A DNA stretch of 64,000 nucleotides. Origin: Solirubrobacterales bacterium (GTDB taxonomy: Bacteria; Actinomycetota; Thermoleophilia; Solirubrobacterales; 70-9). Positions within the stretch are counted from its first letter, which is position 1; each line of letters begins with the position of its first letter. Under the pieces are notes generated by a model. It saw nothing but the letters and a program-made list of their open reading frames with translations, did not search any database and had not been told where the DNA came from. Made by a program: the position numbers and the translations under genes. Below, in pieces: positions 24,991-33,144 of the stretch. The stretch covers positions 1 through 64,000 of the forward strand of contig JANWHW010000015.1 of NCBI GenBank assembly GCA_025450195.1. The letters run 5' to 3'.

Positions 24991-25985
24991 TCCCGATCGC
25001 CGACACCAACTTTGTCGAAGCGACCTGGATCATGATCGTCAAGTCGCTGGTGATCTTTGGGGTGATCTTCGCGATCTTGCCGCTGATGACGGTCCTGGAG
25101 CGCAAGCTGATCGGCCGTTTCCAGCACCGCTACGGGCCAAACAGGGTCGGCCCATTCGGCATCCTGCAGCCGCTTGCGGACGTCGGCAAGCTCCTCGGCA
25201 AGGAGGCGTTCATGCCGGCCAACGCGATCCCAACGCTGTTCGTGCTCGGACCCCTGCTGACCGTCCTCTCGGGTGTGCTGGCGCTGGCGATCATCCCCTG
25301 GGGCGACGTGCAGGATGGTGTCGGCCTCTACGGGATCGACGTCCCGATCGGGATCCTCTACTTCTTCGCGGTCGGCTCGATCGCCTTCTACGGAGTGCTC
25401 CTGGGTGGCTGGTCCTCGGGCTCGAAGTACAGCCTGCTGGGAGCGATGCGGGGTGCCGCGCAGCTGATCTCCTACGAGGTCTCGATGGGCCTGGCGCTGC
25501 TCGGCGCGGTCATGATGGCCGGCTCGCTCTCTCTGGTCGACGTGGTCCATGCCCAGGGCGAGGTCTGGTTCATCGTGCCCCAGATCGTCGGTTTCCTGAT
25601 CTTCATGCTCGCCGGCTTTGCGGAGACCAACCGCACCCCGTTCGACATGCCCGAGGCCGACGCCGAGCTGGTGCAGGGCTTCATGACCGAGTACGGCGGG
25701 ATGCGCTTCGGCAGCTTCCTGCTGGTCGAATATATGGAGATCATCGTCGTCTCCGGAATCGCCGCCGCGATGTTCCTGGGCGGCTGGATGGGGCCCGGGC
25801 CGGGCTTCCTCGACCCGATCTGGATGCTGACGAAGATGCTCGGGCTGGTGCTCCTCTTCATCTGGATACGGGCGACGCTGCCGCGCCTGCGCTACGACCA
25901 GCTGATGAGCCTGGGTTGGAAGATCCTCCTACCGCTCGCCACCCTCAACGTCCTCGTCACCGCCGTTCTGGTGGTGCTCACATGA
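24987..25985 (+). CDS. nuoH: NADH-quinone oxidoreductase subunit H
   Basis: The membrane subunit that connects the quinone chamber with the proton-pumping arm, 332 residues and about eight helices. Family signatures are VLERKLIGRFQHRYGPNRVGP and the acidic loop FAETNRTPFDMPEADAEL. The GTG start overlaps the nuoG stop by four bases. The stop is followed by a 61-base gap before nuoI, one of the few real gaps in the operon. Confidence 0.97.
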   Translation: MIPIADTNFVEATWIMIVKSLVIFGVIFAILPLMTVLERKLIGRFQHRYGPNRVGPFGILQPLADVGKLLGKEAFMPANAIPTLFVLGPLLTVLSGVLALAIIPWGDVQDGVGLYGIDVPIGILYFFAVGSIAFYGVLLGGWSSGSKYSLLGAMRGAAQLISYEVSMGLALLGAVMMAGSLSLVDVVHAQGEVWFIVPQIVGFLIFMLAGFAETNRTPFDMPEADAELVQGFMTEYGGMRFGSFLLVEYMEIIVVSGIAAAMFLGGWMGPGPGFLDPIWMLTKMLGLVLLFIWIRATLPRLRYDQLMSLGWKILLPLATLNVLVTAVLVVLT

Positions 25986-26020
25986 CCAGGCGAGGCGACT
26001 TGGGGTCGCTATGCGGCACC

Positions 26021-26040
26021 AACCCGCCTCAGCGGGGGTT
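26021..26040 (+). other. Small hairpin upstream of nuoI
   Basis: AACCCGC and GCGGGGGTT face each other over a four-base loop, six bases before the nuoI ATG. It has no T-run. It could tune nuoI translation, but this is only a sequence observation. Confidence 0.25.
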
Positions 26041-26046
26041 TCGCTC

Positions 26047-26589
26047 ATGACCGAATTTCCGTATCTGAAAGACCAGGATGCGGTGGAGGTCCAGCGGGGG
26101 CCCGAGCCCGGCGGGGTGGGTGGCGCCTACCGCGCCTTTGGAGAGACGCTGCGCGGTCTGAAGACGACGATGGCCCGCCTGATCGAGGGGCCGCTGACGA
26201 TCCAGTACCCGGAGGAGAAGACCCCGGTCTACCCGCGTTTCCGCGGTCGCCACAAGCTGCATAAGTTCGAGGACACCGGGTTGGAGAAGTGCGTCGGCTG
26301 CTCGCTCTGCGCCGCCGCCTGCCCGGCCGATTGCATCCGGGTCGTCGCCGCTGAGAACATCCCCGGCGACCGCGTCTCGGCCGGCGAGCGCTACGCGGCC
26401 GTCTACGAGATCAATCTCTCGCGCTGCATCTTCTGCGGCTACTGCGAGATCGCTTGCCCCTTCGACGCGATCACGATGGGCCACGACTACGAGATGGCCG
26501 ACTACGACCGCGACGACCTGATCTTCACCAAGGAGATGCTGCTCGCGGAGCCGATCGAGCGCACGCCGCTGCGGGCGGAGGGCGAGTGA
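26047..26589 (+). CDS. nuoI: NADH-quinone oxidoreductase subunit I
   Basis: The ferredoxin-like subunit carrying clusters N6a and N6b, which pass electrons to N2. Both motifs are intact: CVGCSLCAAACP and CIFCGYCEIACP. It has 180 residues from ATG 26047 (MTEFPYL); the upstream start at 26011 lies in a poorly conserved stretch. It is the last nuo gene before an opposing gene interrupts the operon. Confidence 0.96.
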   Translation: MTEFPYLKDQDAVEVQRGPEPGGVGGAYRAFGETLRGLKTTMARLIEGPLTIQYPEEKTPVYPRFRGRHKLHKFEDTGLEKCVGCSLCAAACPADCIRVVAAENIPGDRVSAGERYAAVYEINLSRCIFCGYCEIACPFDAITMGHDYEMADYDRDDLIFTKEMLLAEPIERTPLRAEGE

Positions 26590-26609
26590 GCGGCCCAATC
26601 GTCACGGTC

Positions 26610-26637
26610 ATCGCCGGGTGTTCGAACCCGTGGCGAT
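26610..26637. terminator. Hairpin between nuoI and the opposing DUF4242 gene
   Basis: ATCGCCGGGT pairs with ACCCGTGGCGAT (two-base bulge) around a GTTCGA loop, in the gap between convergent stops. It superficially resembles a tRNA T-arm, but no tRNA can be folded around it. A terminator role is plausible from position; there is no T-run. Confidence 0.4.
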
Positions 26638-26672
26638 TGGGGTGCGAGCAAAAAGGTCGTTCGCGGGGCGCG

Positions 26673-26957
26673 CTACTCCGGATCCGGCCGAACCAACACC
26701 GTGTCCGCGACCGGGATGACCTCGTCGACAGGAAGGTCGGCGCGCTCGGCGTGTTCCCGTATCGCCTCGGGACTCGTCGCCTGGTAGATGCAGACTGTGC
26801 CGACCGAACCGCCGCCCTCCTCGAGGACGTAGCTGCGGATCCAGCGGATGTCGTCGGACATCTCCTCGTCTCCAACCTGACGGGAACGCTCGGCGGCCGT
26901 TTCCAGATCGCCCGGAGAGCGCCAGCCGCTCCGTCGAAGAATCACATACGTGTTCAT
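26673..26957 (-). CDS. DUF4242 small protein, inverted inside the nuo operon
   Basis: A 94-residue protein of the DUF4242 type (SCO4226-like nickel-binding family): a ferredoxin-like fold with AAERSRQVG, then IRWIRSYVLEEGG, VCIYQATSPEAIREHAERADLP and a final hydrophobic strand. The prototype binds nickel; I cannot confirm the metal ligands here. It is transcribed against nuo, between nuoI and nuoJ, and would prevent simple read-through coupling of the two halves. Its promoter must lie in the 99 bases before nuoJ, divergent from any nuoJ promoter. Confidence 0.8.
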   Translation of the reverse strand: MNTYVILRRSGWRSPGDLETAAERSRQVGDEEMSDDIRWIRSYVLEEGGGSVGTVCIYQATSPEAIREHAERADLPVDEVIPVADTVLVRPDPE

Positions 26958-27056
26958 AGTGCCTCCGTTTCGCTTGCAAGCGGGAATGCCGCAGCGTCTA
27001 GAACCATCGAACCATGCCGCGGATGTGGCGTCAATGCCCGAAGGGCAGGCGCATAG
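26958..27056. promoter_or_regulatory. Divergent spacer between DUF4242 gene and nuoJ
   Basis: This 99-base gap is the only place that could hold promoters for the DUF4242 gene (minus) and a separate nuoJKLMN transcript (plus). I see no confident -35/-10 pair. The call rests on gene arrangement only. Confidence 0.35.
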
Positions 27057-27731
27057 ATGGAAGCGGTGCTCTTCTTCGCGGCAGCCATCGGCGCCCTCGG
27101 GGGCGCGATGGGAGTGGTGGCCCTACGCGACCCCTTCTACGGGGTGCTGGCCCTGGTCATCCACCTCTTCTCGCTGGCAGTCCTCTTCCTGCTTCTCAGC
27201 GCAGCCTTCCTCGCGGCCGCGCAGGTGGTCGTGTACGCCGGCGCCGTGGTCGTCCTCTACGTCTTCGTCGCGGCCTATGTCGGCGGCGATCGGGAATCGG
27301 AGTTGGAGCCGATCCGCGGCCAACGGTTCCTCGCCCCGCTGCTCGGTGCCGCCCTCTTCATCGAGCTGGCGATCGCCGTGCTCGGCTCCTCGCTGCTGGC
27401 ACTGGGCACGGATGGGCCTGACGTCAAGGCCGGTTTCGGCGATCCAGCCGAGATCGGCTACCTGCTCCTGGAACGCTTCCTGCTCCCCTTCGAGGCCTCC
27501 TCGATCCTCCTTCTCCTGGCAGCAGTCGGCGCCGTCATCCTCGCGGGCAGGAGGGTGGACCTTGGGTCGGGCCCGTCGGGCTCGCATTCGCGAGGAGTTC
27601 CCGCCGGACCCAACCCAAGCTCCGCCGAGCTGCACGACGAGGAAGCTCCGCAGCCCGTCGGGGGACGTCAGCCGGGGGACACCTCCGACGAACACTCGGC
27701 GAAGCGTTCGGAGGGGGTGTCCCCCGCCTGA
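27057..27731 (+). CDS. nuoJ: NADH-quinone oxidoreductase subunit J, with repeat-derived tail
   Basis: A membrane-arm subunit of complex I with five helices in residues 1-165, including the VVVYAGAVVVLYVFVAAYVGG helix region. After ILAGRRVDLG the hydrophobic core ends, and about 55 low-complexity hydrophilic residues follow (SGPSGSHSRGVPAGPNPSS...). These are encoded by two palindromes. At 224 residues the protein is longer than typical NuoJ (about 165-200). Its stop overlaps the nuoK ATG by one base, so the extended frame delivers ribosomes directly to nuoK. Confidence 0.94.
   Translation: MEAVLFFAAAIGALGGAMGVVALRDPFYGVLALVIHLFSLAVLFLLLSAAFLAAAQVVVYAGAVVVLYVFVAAYVGGDRESELEPIRGQRFLAPLLGAALFIELAIAVLGSSLLALGTDGPDVKAGFGDPAEIGYLLLERFLLPFEASSILLLLAAVGAVILAGRRVDLGSGPSGSHSRGVPAGPNPSSAELHDEEAPQPVGGRQPGDTSDEHSAKRSEGVSPA
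27562..27613. repeat. Palindrome 1 in the nuoJ tail
   Basis: TTGGGTCGGGC and GCCGGACCCAA form an outer stem (10 of 11 paired) around an inner perfect stem CTCGC-attc-GCGAG. It is translated as part of the NuoJ C-terminal tail. Confidence 0.6.
27674..27725. repeat. Palindrome 2 in the nuoJ tail
   Basis: GGGGGACACCTCCGACG pairs with CGTTCGGAGGGGGTGTCCCCC (small bulges) just before the nuoJ stop and the nuoK start. Its sequence is unrelated to the nuoC palindrome except for its G-rich character. The hairpin would end six bases before the nuoK initiation codon. Confidence 0.65.
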
Positions 27732-28030
27732 TGGCCATCGAGTGGTACGTGGTGCTGTCGAGCCTGATCTTTGCGGTCGGCGCGATGGGCATCCTGACCC
27801 GGCGGAGCCCGATCGTGATCCTGCTCTGCCTCGAGCTGATGCTGAATGCCGGCAACCTGGCGCTGATCGCCTTCAGTCGGATGGTCGGCAACCAGGAGGG
27901 GCAGGTGTTCGCACTGGTCGTAATGGTTGTCGCCGCCTGCGAGGTCGTGATCGGCCTCGGGATCATCGTCGCGATCTTCCGGCGCAAACTGCCGCTTGAC
28001 GTCGATGAGCTGAGGGAGCTGCAGGGATGA
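27731..28030 (+). CDS. nuoK: NADH-quinone oxidoreductase subunit K
   Basis: A small membrane subunit of complex I, 99 residues and three helices, with the conserved buried Glu residues in LLCLELMLNAGNL and VAACEVVIGLGI. The start overlaps the nuoJ stop (TGATG) and the stop overlaps nuoL by four bases (ATGA). It is standard in length and sequence. Confidence 0.97.
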   Translation: MAIEWYVVLSSLIFAVGAMGILTRRSPIVILLCLELMLNAGNLALIAFSRMVGNQEGQVFALVVMVVAACEVVIGLGIIVAIFRRKLPLDVDELRELQG

Positions 28031-30036
28031 GCTGCACTTCCTGGGCCTGGCTGGTCCTGCTCTTCCCGCTGCTTGGCTCGATCGTCATCGGCCTCGGCTT
28101 CCGCGCGCTGCCGGCCAAGACGGCCGGGATCATCGGCACGGCTGCGATCGGGCTTGCCTTCGCCTGCGGCGTTGCGACCTTGCTCTGCCTACTCGGCGAA
28201 GACCCCGAGGCGCGCCACCACGCCTCTTCCCTCTGGGACTACGCCAATGCCGCCGGCCTCGACATCAAGCTCGGGATCTTCGTCGACCCGCTATCGGTCT
28301 TCATGGTGCTGGTGGTGACCGGGGTTTCGACCCTGATCCACCTCTACTCGTTCGGCTACATGCAGTCCGACGAGGGCTACCGGCGCTTCTTCAGCTACCT
28401 CAACTTCTTCGTCTTCTCGATGCTGCTGCTGGTCCTCGCCGGCAACTTCGTCCTGTTGATCGTCGGCTGGGCCTTCGTCGGCTTCGCCTCCTATGCGCTG
28501 ATCAGCTTCTGGTACCGGCGCGGAACCGCGACCGGGGCCGGGATGAAGGCCTTCGTGATCAACGTCGTCGGCGACATTGGCCTCGTCCTCGCCGCCTTCC
28601 TGATTTTTCGCGAACTCGGCAGCTTCGACTACGAGACGGTCTTCACCAAGGCGCCGCAGGTGTTCAGCGTCAACGAGTGGACAATCACCGCGATCTGCCT
28701 ACTGCTGCTGGTCGGGGCCTTCGCCAAGTCGGCACAGCTGCCGCTCCACACCTGGCTGCCCGACGCAATGGAGGGGCCGACGCCGGTCTCCGCTCTGATC
28801 CACGCGGCAACGATGGTGACCGCCGGCGTCTATCTGATCGCCCGCACCCACGTCCTCTTCGACCTCGCCCCGACCGCCGCCGACATCGCGGCCTTCACCG
28901 GCCTGGCGACGCTGCTGGTGGCGGGGACGATCGCCCTGGTGATGACCGACCTGAAGCGGGCGATCGCCTACTCGACAATGAGCCAGATCGGCTACATGGT
29001 CGTCGGCGTCTCGATCGGCGCGTACTCGGCCGGGATGTTCCACCTGATGACCCACGCCTTCTTCAAGGCGCTCTTGTTCATGGTGGCCGGCTCGATCATC
29101 GCCGCGATGGCGAACCGCCAGAACATCGACGAGATGAGCGGCTTCGGCAAGGCGATGCGCTTCACCTCGGCGATGCTGCTGATCGGCGGCCTGGCGCTGG
29201 CCGCCTTCCCGCTCACCTCGGGCTTCTTCTCAAAGGACGAGATCCTCGCCTTCGCCGAGGCGCGCGGTGGCTTCTACGTGATCTTCACCTGGCTCGGCTA
29301 CGTGGGCGCGCTGCTGACCGCGATCTACACCTTCCGACTCGTCTTCCGGATCCTCCCAGGCAAAGCGTGCAAGGAGGCGCAGGAGCTGATCGACACCGGC
29401 CATGTGGTCCACGCCGAGCCGGAGAACCCGGCGACCGGTGAGGTCGAGGACACCGACGTAGGTTTCCCCGGCTCCGAGCATCACATCGCCGAGCAGTCCT
29501 GGCCGATGAAGGTGGCTATGGGAGTGCTCGGGTTCCTGGCGCTGGTCGGCGGCCTGGTCCAGGTCCCTGGCGTCGACGACGTGATCGGCAAGTTCCTCGA
29601 GCCCACATTCGCCGACTCGCCGCTCAGCCACATCCACCCGACGGTTGGCGCCGAGTGGGAGGGCCTCGGGATCGGCGGCGTGATCTCGATCGTCGGCATC
29701 GGCATCGCCTACTTCCTCTACGTCGCCCGCCCCGAGACGCCGGCGATGCTGATCCAGCGCCTCCGCCCCGCCTACACCCTGTTCCACAACAAGTGGTACT
29801 TCGATGAGCTGATCGACTTCTTGATCGTGCGCCCAATTCTTGGCGTCGGCCGCTTCGCCAACCGCACCTTCGAGCGGCTGGTGGTCGATGGCCTGGTCAC
29901 CGGCACAGCCGGGACCGTGCGCGGCGCCGGCGGCATCGTTCGCCTCGTGCAGAGCGGCTTCGTGCGCAGCTACGCGCTGCTGCTGATCGCCGGCTTTGCC
30001 GGGCTCGCCCTCTACTTCCTGATCCAGAGCTCATGA
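28027..30036 (+). CDS. nuoL: NADH-quinone oxidoreductase subunit L
   Basis: The distal antiporter-like proton-pumping subunit, 669 residues with about 16 helices. It shows the family segments DPLSVFMVLVVTGVSTLIHLYS, FAKSAQLPLHTWLPDAMEGPTPVSALIHAATMVTAGVYL (read in short pieces) and LTSGFFSKDEIL. The long C-terminal region contains the amphipathic lateral helix and a final helix (YALLLIAGFAGLALYFLI). It overlaps both neighbours by four bases. Confidence 0.97.
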   Translation: MSCTSWAWLVLLFPLLGSIVIGLGFRALPAKTAGIIGTAAIGLAFACGVATLLCLLGEDPEARHHASSLWDYANAAGLDIKLGIFVDPLSVFMVLVVTGVSTLIHLYSFGYMQSDEGYRRFFSYLNFFVFSMLLLVLAGNFVLLIVGWAFVGFASYALISFWYRRGTATGAGMKAFVINVVGDIGLVLAAFLIFRELGSFDYETVFTKAPQVFSVNEWTITAICLLLLVGAFAKSAQLPLHTWLPDAMEGPTPVSALIHAATMVTAGVYLIARTHVLFDLAPTAADIAAFTGLATLLVAGTIALVMTDLKRAIAYSTMSQIGYMVVGVSIGAYSAGMFHLMTHAFFKALLFMVAGSIIAAMANRQNIDEMSGFGKAMRFTSAMLLIGGLALAAFPLTSGFFSKDEILAFAEARGGFYVIFTWLGYVGALLTAIYTFRLVFRILPGKACKEAQELIDTGHVVHAEPENPATGEVEDTDVGFPGSEHHIAEQSWPMKVAMGVLGFLALVGGLVQVPGVDDVIGKFLEPTFADSPLSHIHPTVGAEWEGLGIGGVISIVGIGIAYFLYVARPETPAMLIQRLRPAYTLFHNKWYFDELIDFLIVRPILGVGRFANRTFERLVVDGLVTGTAGTVRGAGGIVRLVQSGFVRSYALLLIAGFAGLALYFLIQSS

Positions 30037-31598
30037 CCAGCTCGCTGCTCTGGACACCCCTGCTCTTCGGCCTGATCGGCCTCGCCCTGCCAAAGCGGCT
30101 GACCGGCTGGTGGGCGACAGCCGGCACGGCGGTGACGCTGGGGCTGGCAATCGCGTTGCTTGCCGGCTTCGACTCCGGCGCCGCGGGCCTCCAGGATACG
30201 GTCGATGCCGAGTGGATCCCCGGGCTCGGCGTCGACTACAGCCTTGGGATCGACGGGCTGAACGTCTTCCTGCTGCTGCTGACCGCGGTCCTGTGGATGG
30301 CGGGGACGGCGTTCGCCGCCTTCCGCGAGCAGGAGCGGCCCCACCTCTTTTTCCTGATGCTGCTGCTCGGCGAGACCGCGACCCTGGGCGCGTTCCTGGC
30401 CCAGGACCTGCTGCTCTTCGTCCTCTTCTTCGACCTGATGCTGGTCCCGTTCTACTTCCTCTTCGGAGTCTGGGGGAGCGACCGGCCCGACGGGACGACC
30501 GCTTCGGCGGCAACCCTGAAGATGATCGTCTACACGCTGATCGGCTCGCTGCTGATGCTGGTCGCGGCGATCGCCACCGCGATCATCGCCGCCGACGGCG
30601 GGCAGATCAGCTTCTCGATCGCCGAACTCTCCCAGCACCCGATCGCGGAGGGTAGCCAGCGCTGGATCTTCTGGTTCTTCGCCGCTGCCTTCCTGGTCAA
30701 GATGCCGGCCTTTCTCCTGCACGGCTGGATGCCGGATGCCTACCGAGCCGCACCGCTGCCGGCGCTGGCGATCTTCTCCGGAGTGTTGGCAAAGGTCGGC
30801 GCCTATGGCTTCCTGCGCGTCGTGCTGCCGCTCTTCCCCGACGCGACGGTCGAGTTCCAAGAGGTGGTGCTGGTGATCGCGCTGGCCTCGATCCTCTACG
30901 GCTCGGTGATGGCCTTCACCCAGACCAACGTGCGGTTGATCGCCGGCTACTCCTCGGTGGCCCAACTCGGCTTCATCACTGCCGGGATCTTCGCGCTGTC
31001 CGCCGACGGGGCCGACGGCGCGGTTCTGCAGATGGTCAACCACGGGCTCGTGGTCGCGCCGCTGTTCGTCATCGTCGCGATCCTCGCCGAGCGCTCCGGG
31101 ACGGAGGACCTGCGCGAGATGGGCGGAATGGCGATGAAGGCCCCGGTCCTCGCAGCGCTCTTTTTGATCGTCACCCTGGCGACCCTGGCGATGCCGGGAT
31201 CGGCCAACTTCATCGGCGAGTTCTACATCCTCAACGGCCTCTTCGACTCGAAGATCGTCTTTGCCATCGTCGCGATCTCCGGCGTCGCGATGTCGGCCTA
31301 CTACGCGCTGCGCCTCTACCAGCGCACGATGCACAACCGCAGGCCTGACGGCCTCGAATCGCGCGAGATCGGACTGCGTGACCGCATCGTCCTCGTCCCG
31401 CTCGTCCTTTGCATCGTCGGCCTCGCCCTTTACCCACAGCTGATCCTGAAGCGGATAGACGCTTCCGTGCAACAGAGCGTCACGGCAGCGACCGGGGCTC
31501 CGGAACCGAAGTCGACCGTCGCGTCGACGCCGCCCAGCAACGGCGGGAACACAGCGATCAGTATCGCCGTTCCCAACTTCGCTGGAGACACACCATGA
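30033..31598 (+). CDS. nuoM: NADH-quinone oxidoreductase subunit M
   Basis: An antiporter-like proton-pumping subunit of complex I, 521 residues and about 14 helices. Signatures are YSLGIDGLNVFLLLLTA, the helix with LVKMPAFLLHGWMPDAYRAAP and NVRLIAGYSSVAQLGF. The C-terminus carries a hydrophilic tail of about 45 residues (PEPKSTVASTPPSNGGN). The stop overlaps the nuoN ATG (ATGA), with GGAG upstream as ribosome-binding site. Confidence 0.97.
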   Translation: MTSSLLWTPLLFGLIGLALPKRLTGWWATAGTAVTLGLAIALLAGFDSGAAGLQDTVDAEWIPGLGVDYSLGIDGLNVFLLLLTAVLWMAGTAFAAFREQERPHLFFLMLLLGETATLGAFLAQDLLLFVLFFDLMLVPFYFLFGVWGSDRPDGTTASAATLKMIVYTLIGSLLMLVAAIATAIIAADGGQISFSIAELSQHPIAEGSQRWIFWFFAAAFLVKMPAFLLHGWMPDAYRAAPLPALAIFSGVLAKVGAYGFLRVVLPLFPDATVEFQEVVLVIALASILYGSVMAFTQTNVRLIAGYSSVAQLGFITAGIFALSADGADGAVLQMVNHGLVVAPLFVIVAILAERSGTEDLREMGGMAMKAPVLAALFLIVTLATLAMPGSANFIGEFYILNGLFDSKIVFAIVAISGVAMSAYYALRLYQRTMHNRRPDGLESREIGLRDRIVLVPLVLCIVGLALYPQLILKRIDASVQQSVTAATGAPEPKSTVASTPPSNGGNTAISIAVPNFAGDTP

Positions 31599-33100
31599 TC
31601 GCCGCCTTCCACGCGCCGGACATCTACTACGCCGGGCTGTCGCCCGTGATCGCACTGACGGTCGCCATCTGCGTCGTACTGCTGACCGCGGTCTTCCAGC
31701 CGCTGCGCCGGACGGCGCCGGCGCTGACCCTGATCGCGCTGGCGACGACGGCGGGGCTGCTGATCTGGCAAGGGGGCGAAGAGATCGACCTCGTCTCCGG
31801 TGCCCTGCGGCTCGACGACCTGGCGATCGCGATCTCGTTGATCGCGGTCCTCAGCGCCGCCTTCGCGGTGCTGCTCTCGATCCGCGAGCCGGCGGTCGAG
31901 CAGGCTGGGTCGGGCGAGTACCACGCGCTGCTGCTCGGCTCGGTGCTGGGCATGGCCCTGCTGGCGCAGGCCCAAAACCTGGTCAGCCTCTTCGTCGCGA
32001 TCGAGACGCTCTCGATCCCCCTCTACATCCTCTGCGCGACCGACCTGCGCCGCGAGCGCTCGCTCGAGGCTGGCCTCAAGTACCTGATCATCGGCTCGCT
32101 CGGCTCGGCGACGCTGCTCTATGGGCTCGCCTTCCTCTACGGCGGCTCGGGATCGACCGACTTTGCCGGGATCGCCGCTGGAATCGGGCAGAAGGGGGTA
32201 ACCGGCGACCCGCTGGTCCTGATCGGGATCGCTTTGGCTGCGGTCGGACTCGCCTTCAAGACCTCGATCGCCCCCTTTCACCAGTGGACGCCCGACGTCT
32301 ACCAGGGCGCACCGACCCCGATCACCGGGTTCATGGCGGTGGCGACCAAGGCGGCCGCGTTCGCGGTGTTCGTCCGCTTCTTCGACGTCGCGCTGATCTC
32401 GGAGGCGAGCGAGTGGCAGCCGGCCCTGGCCGTGCTCGCCGCCGCCTCGATCGTGATCGGCAACGTCGGAGCGCTCGGCCAGAGCTCGCTGAAGCGACTG
32501 CTCGGCTACTCGGGCATCGCTCAAGCCGGCTACATACTCGGCGGGCTGGTCGTCGCCAGCGAGGCGGGGGTCAACGCGCTCGTCTTCTACCTGGTCGCCT
32601 ATGCCTTCATGAACTTCGCCGCCTTCGCTGTGGTCGTGGCCCGCGAGCGCGAGACGATCTACGGCGACGACATCCGCGCCGTACAGGGACTCGGGGCCGA
32701 GCGGCCACTGCTCGCCTGGCCGCTGACGATCTCCATGCTTGGCCTGGCGGGCCTGCCGGCGACGGCGGGCTTCATCGGCAAGCTCTACCTGATCGAGGCG
32801 CTGGTCGAGGGCGATTACACCTGGCTTGCCGTCTTCATCGCGGTCGGGACGATGATCTCTCTTGCCTACTACCTGCGGGTGGTCGCGGCGATGTGGATGC
32901 GCCCTGGGGGCGAGACGTCCGCCGCCGCCCCGGCGATAGTCGGCGCCTCGCCCGAGGCCGACCCGATCGATCCCGAAGCGGGCCGCCGCATGTACCTGGT
33001 CGCTCCAGCGCTACTCGCTGCCGCGGCGGTCGTCATCTTCGGTGTGATCCCGCAACCGCTGGTCGAGTTCGCCGAACACGCGGGCGCGTCTCTCTTCTAA
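31595..33100 (+). CDS. nuoN: NADH-quinone oxidoreductase subunit N
   Basis: The third antiporter-like pump of complex I, 501 residues from ATG 31595 (MIAAFHAPD). Typical segments are LVSLFVAIETLSIPLYILC, FKTSIAPFHQWTPDVYQGAP and LKRLLGYSGIAQAGYILGG. The ORF track start at 31409 is inside nuoM and is not credible. It is the last gene of the complex I operon; no T-rich terminator hairpin is evident in the 44 bases after it. Confidence 0.97.
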   Translation: MIAAFHAPDIYYAGLSPVIALTVAICVVLLTAVFQPLRRTAPALTLIALATTAGLLIWQGGEEIDLVSGALRLDDLAIAISLIAVLSAAFAVLLSIREPAVEQAGSGEYHALLLGSVLGMALLAQAQNLVSLFVAIETLSIPLYILCATDLRRERSLEAGLKYLIIGSLGSATLLYGLAFLYGGSGSTDFAGIAAGIGQKGVTGDPLVLIGIALAAVGLAFKTSIAPFHQWTPDVYQGAPTPITGFMAVATKAAAFAVFVRFFDVALISEASEWQPALAVLAAASIVIGNVGALGQSSLKRLLGYSGIAQAGYILGGLVVASEAGVNALVFYLVAYAFMNFAAFAVVVARERETIYGDDIRAVQGLGAERPLLAWPLTISMLGLAGLPATAGFIGKLYLIEALVEGDYTWLAVFIAVGTMISLAYYLRVVAAMWMRPGGETSAAAPAIVGASPEADPIDPEAGRRMYLVAPALLAAAAVVIFGVIPQPLVEFAEHAGASLF

Positions 33101-33144
33101 CGCTCCTAACGCTCGCGCATAAGTGACCTGAAAGGGTCTGGGCA

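Noticed and set aside
26608-26640. Possible tRNA T-arm (GTTCGAACCC) after nuoI
   Set aside because: The loop is six bases on one strand and the stem is bulged on the other; no acceptor stem, anticodon arm or CCA-side match can be placed around it.
30012-31655. 547-residue minus-strand ORF
   Set aside because: It is fully antisense to nuoM and composed of charged low-complexity sequence without any domain signature.
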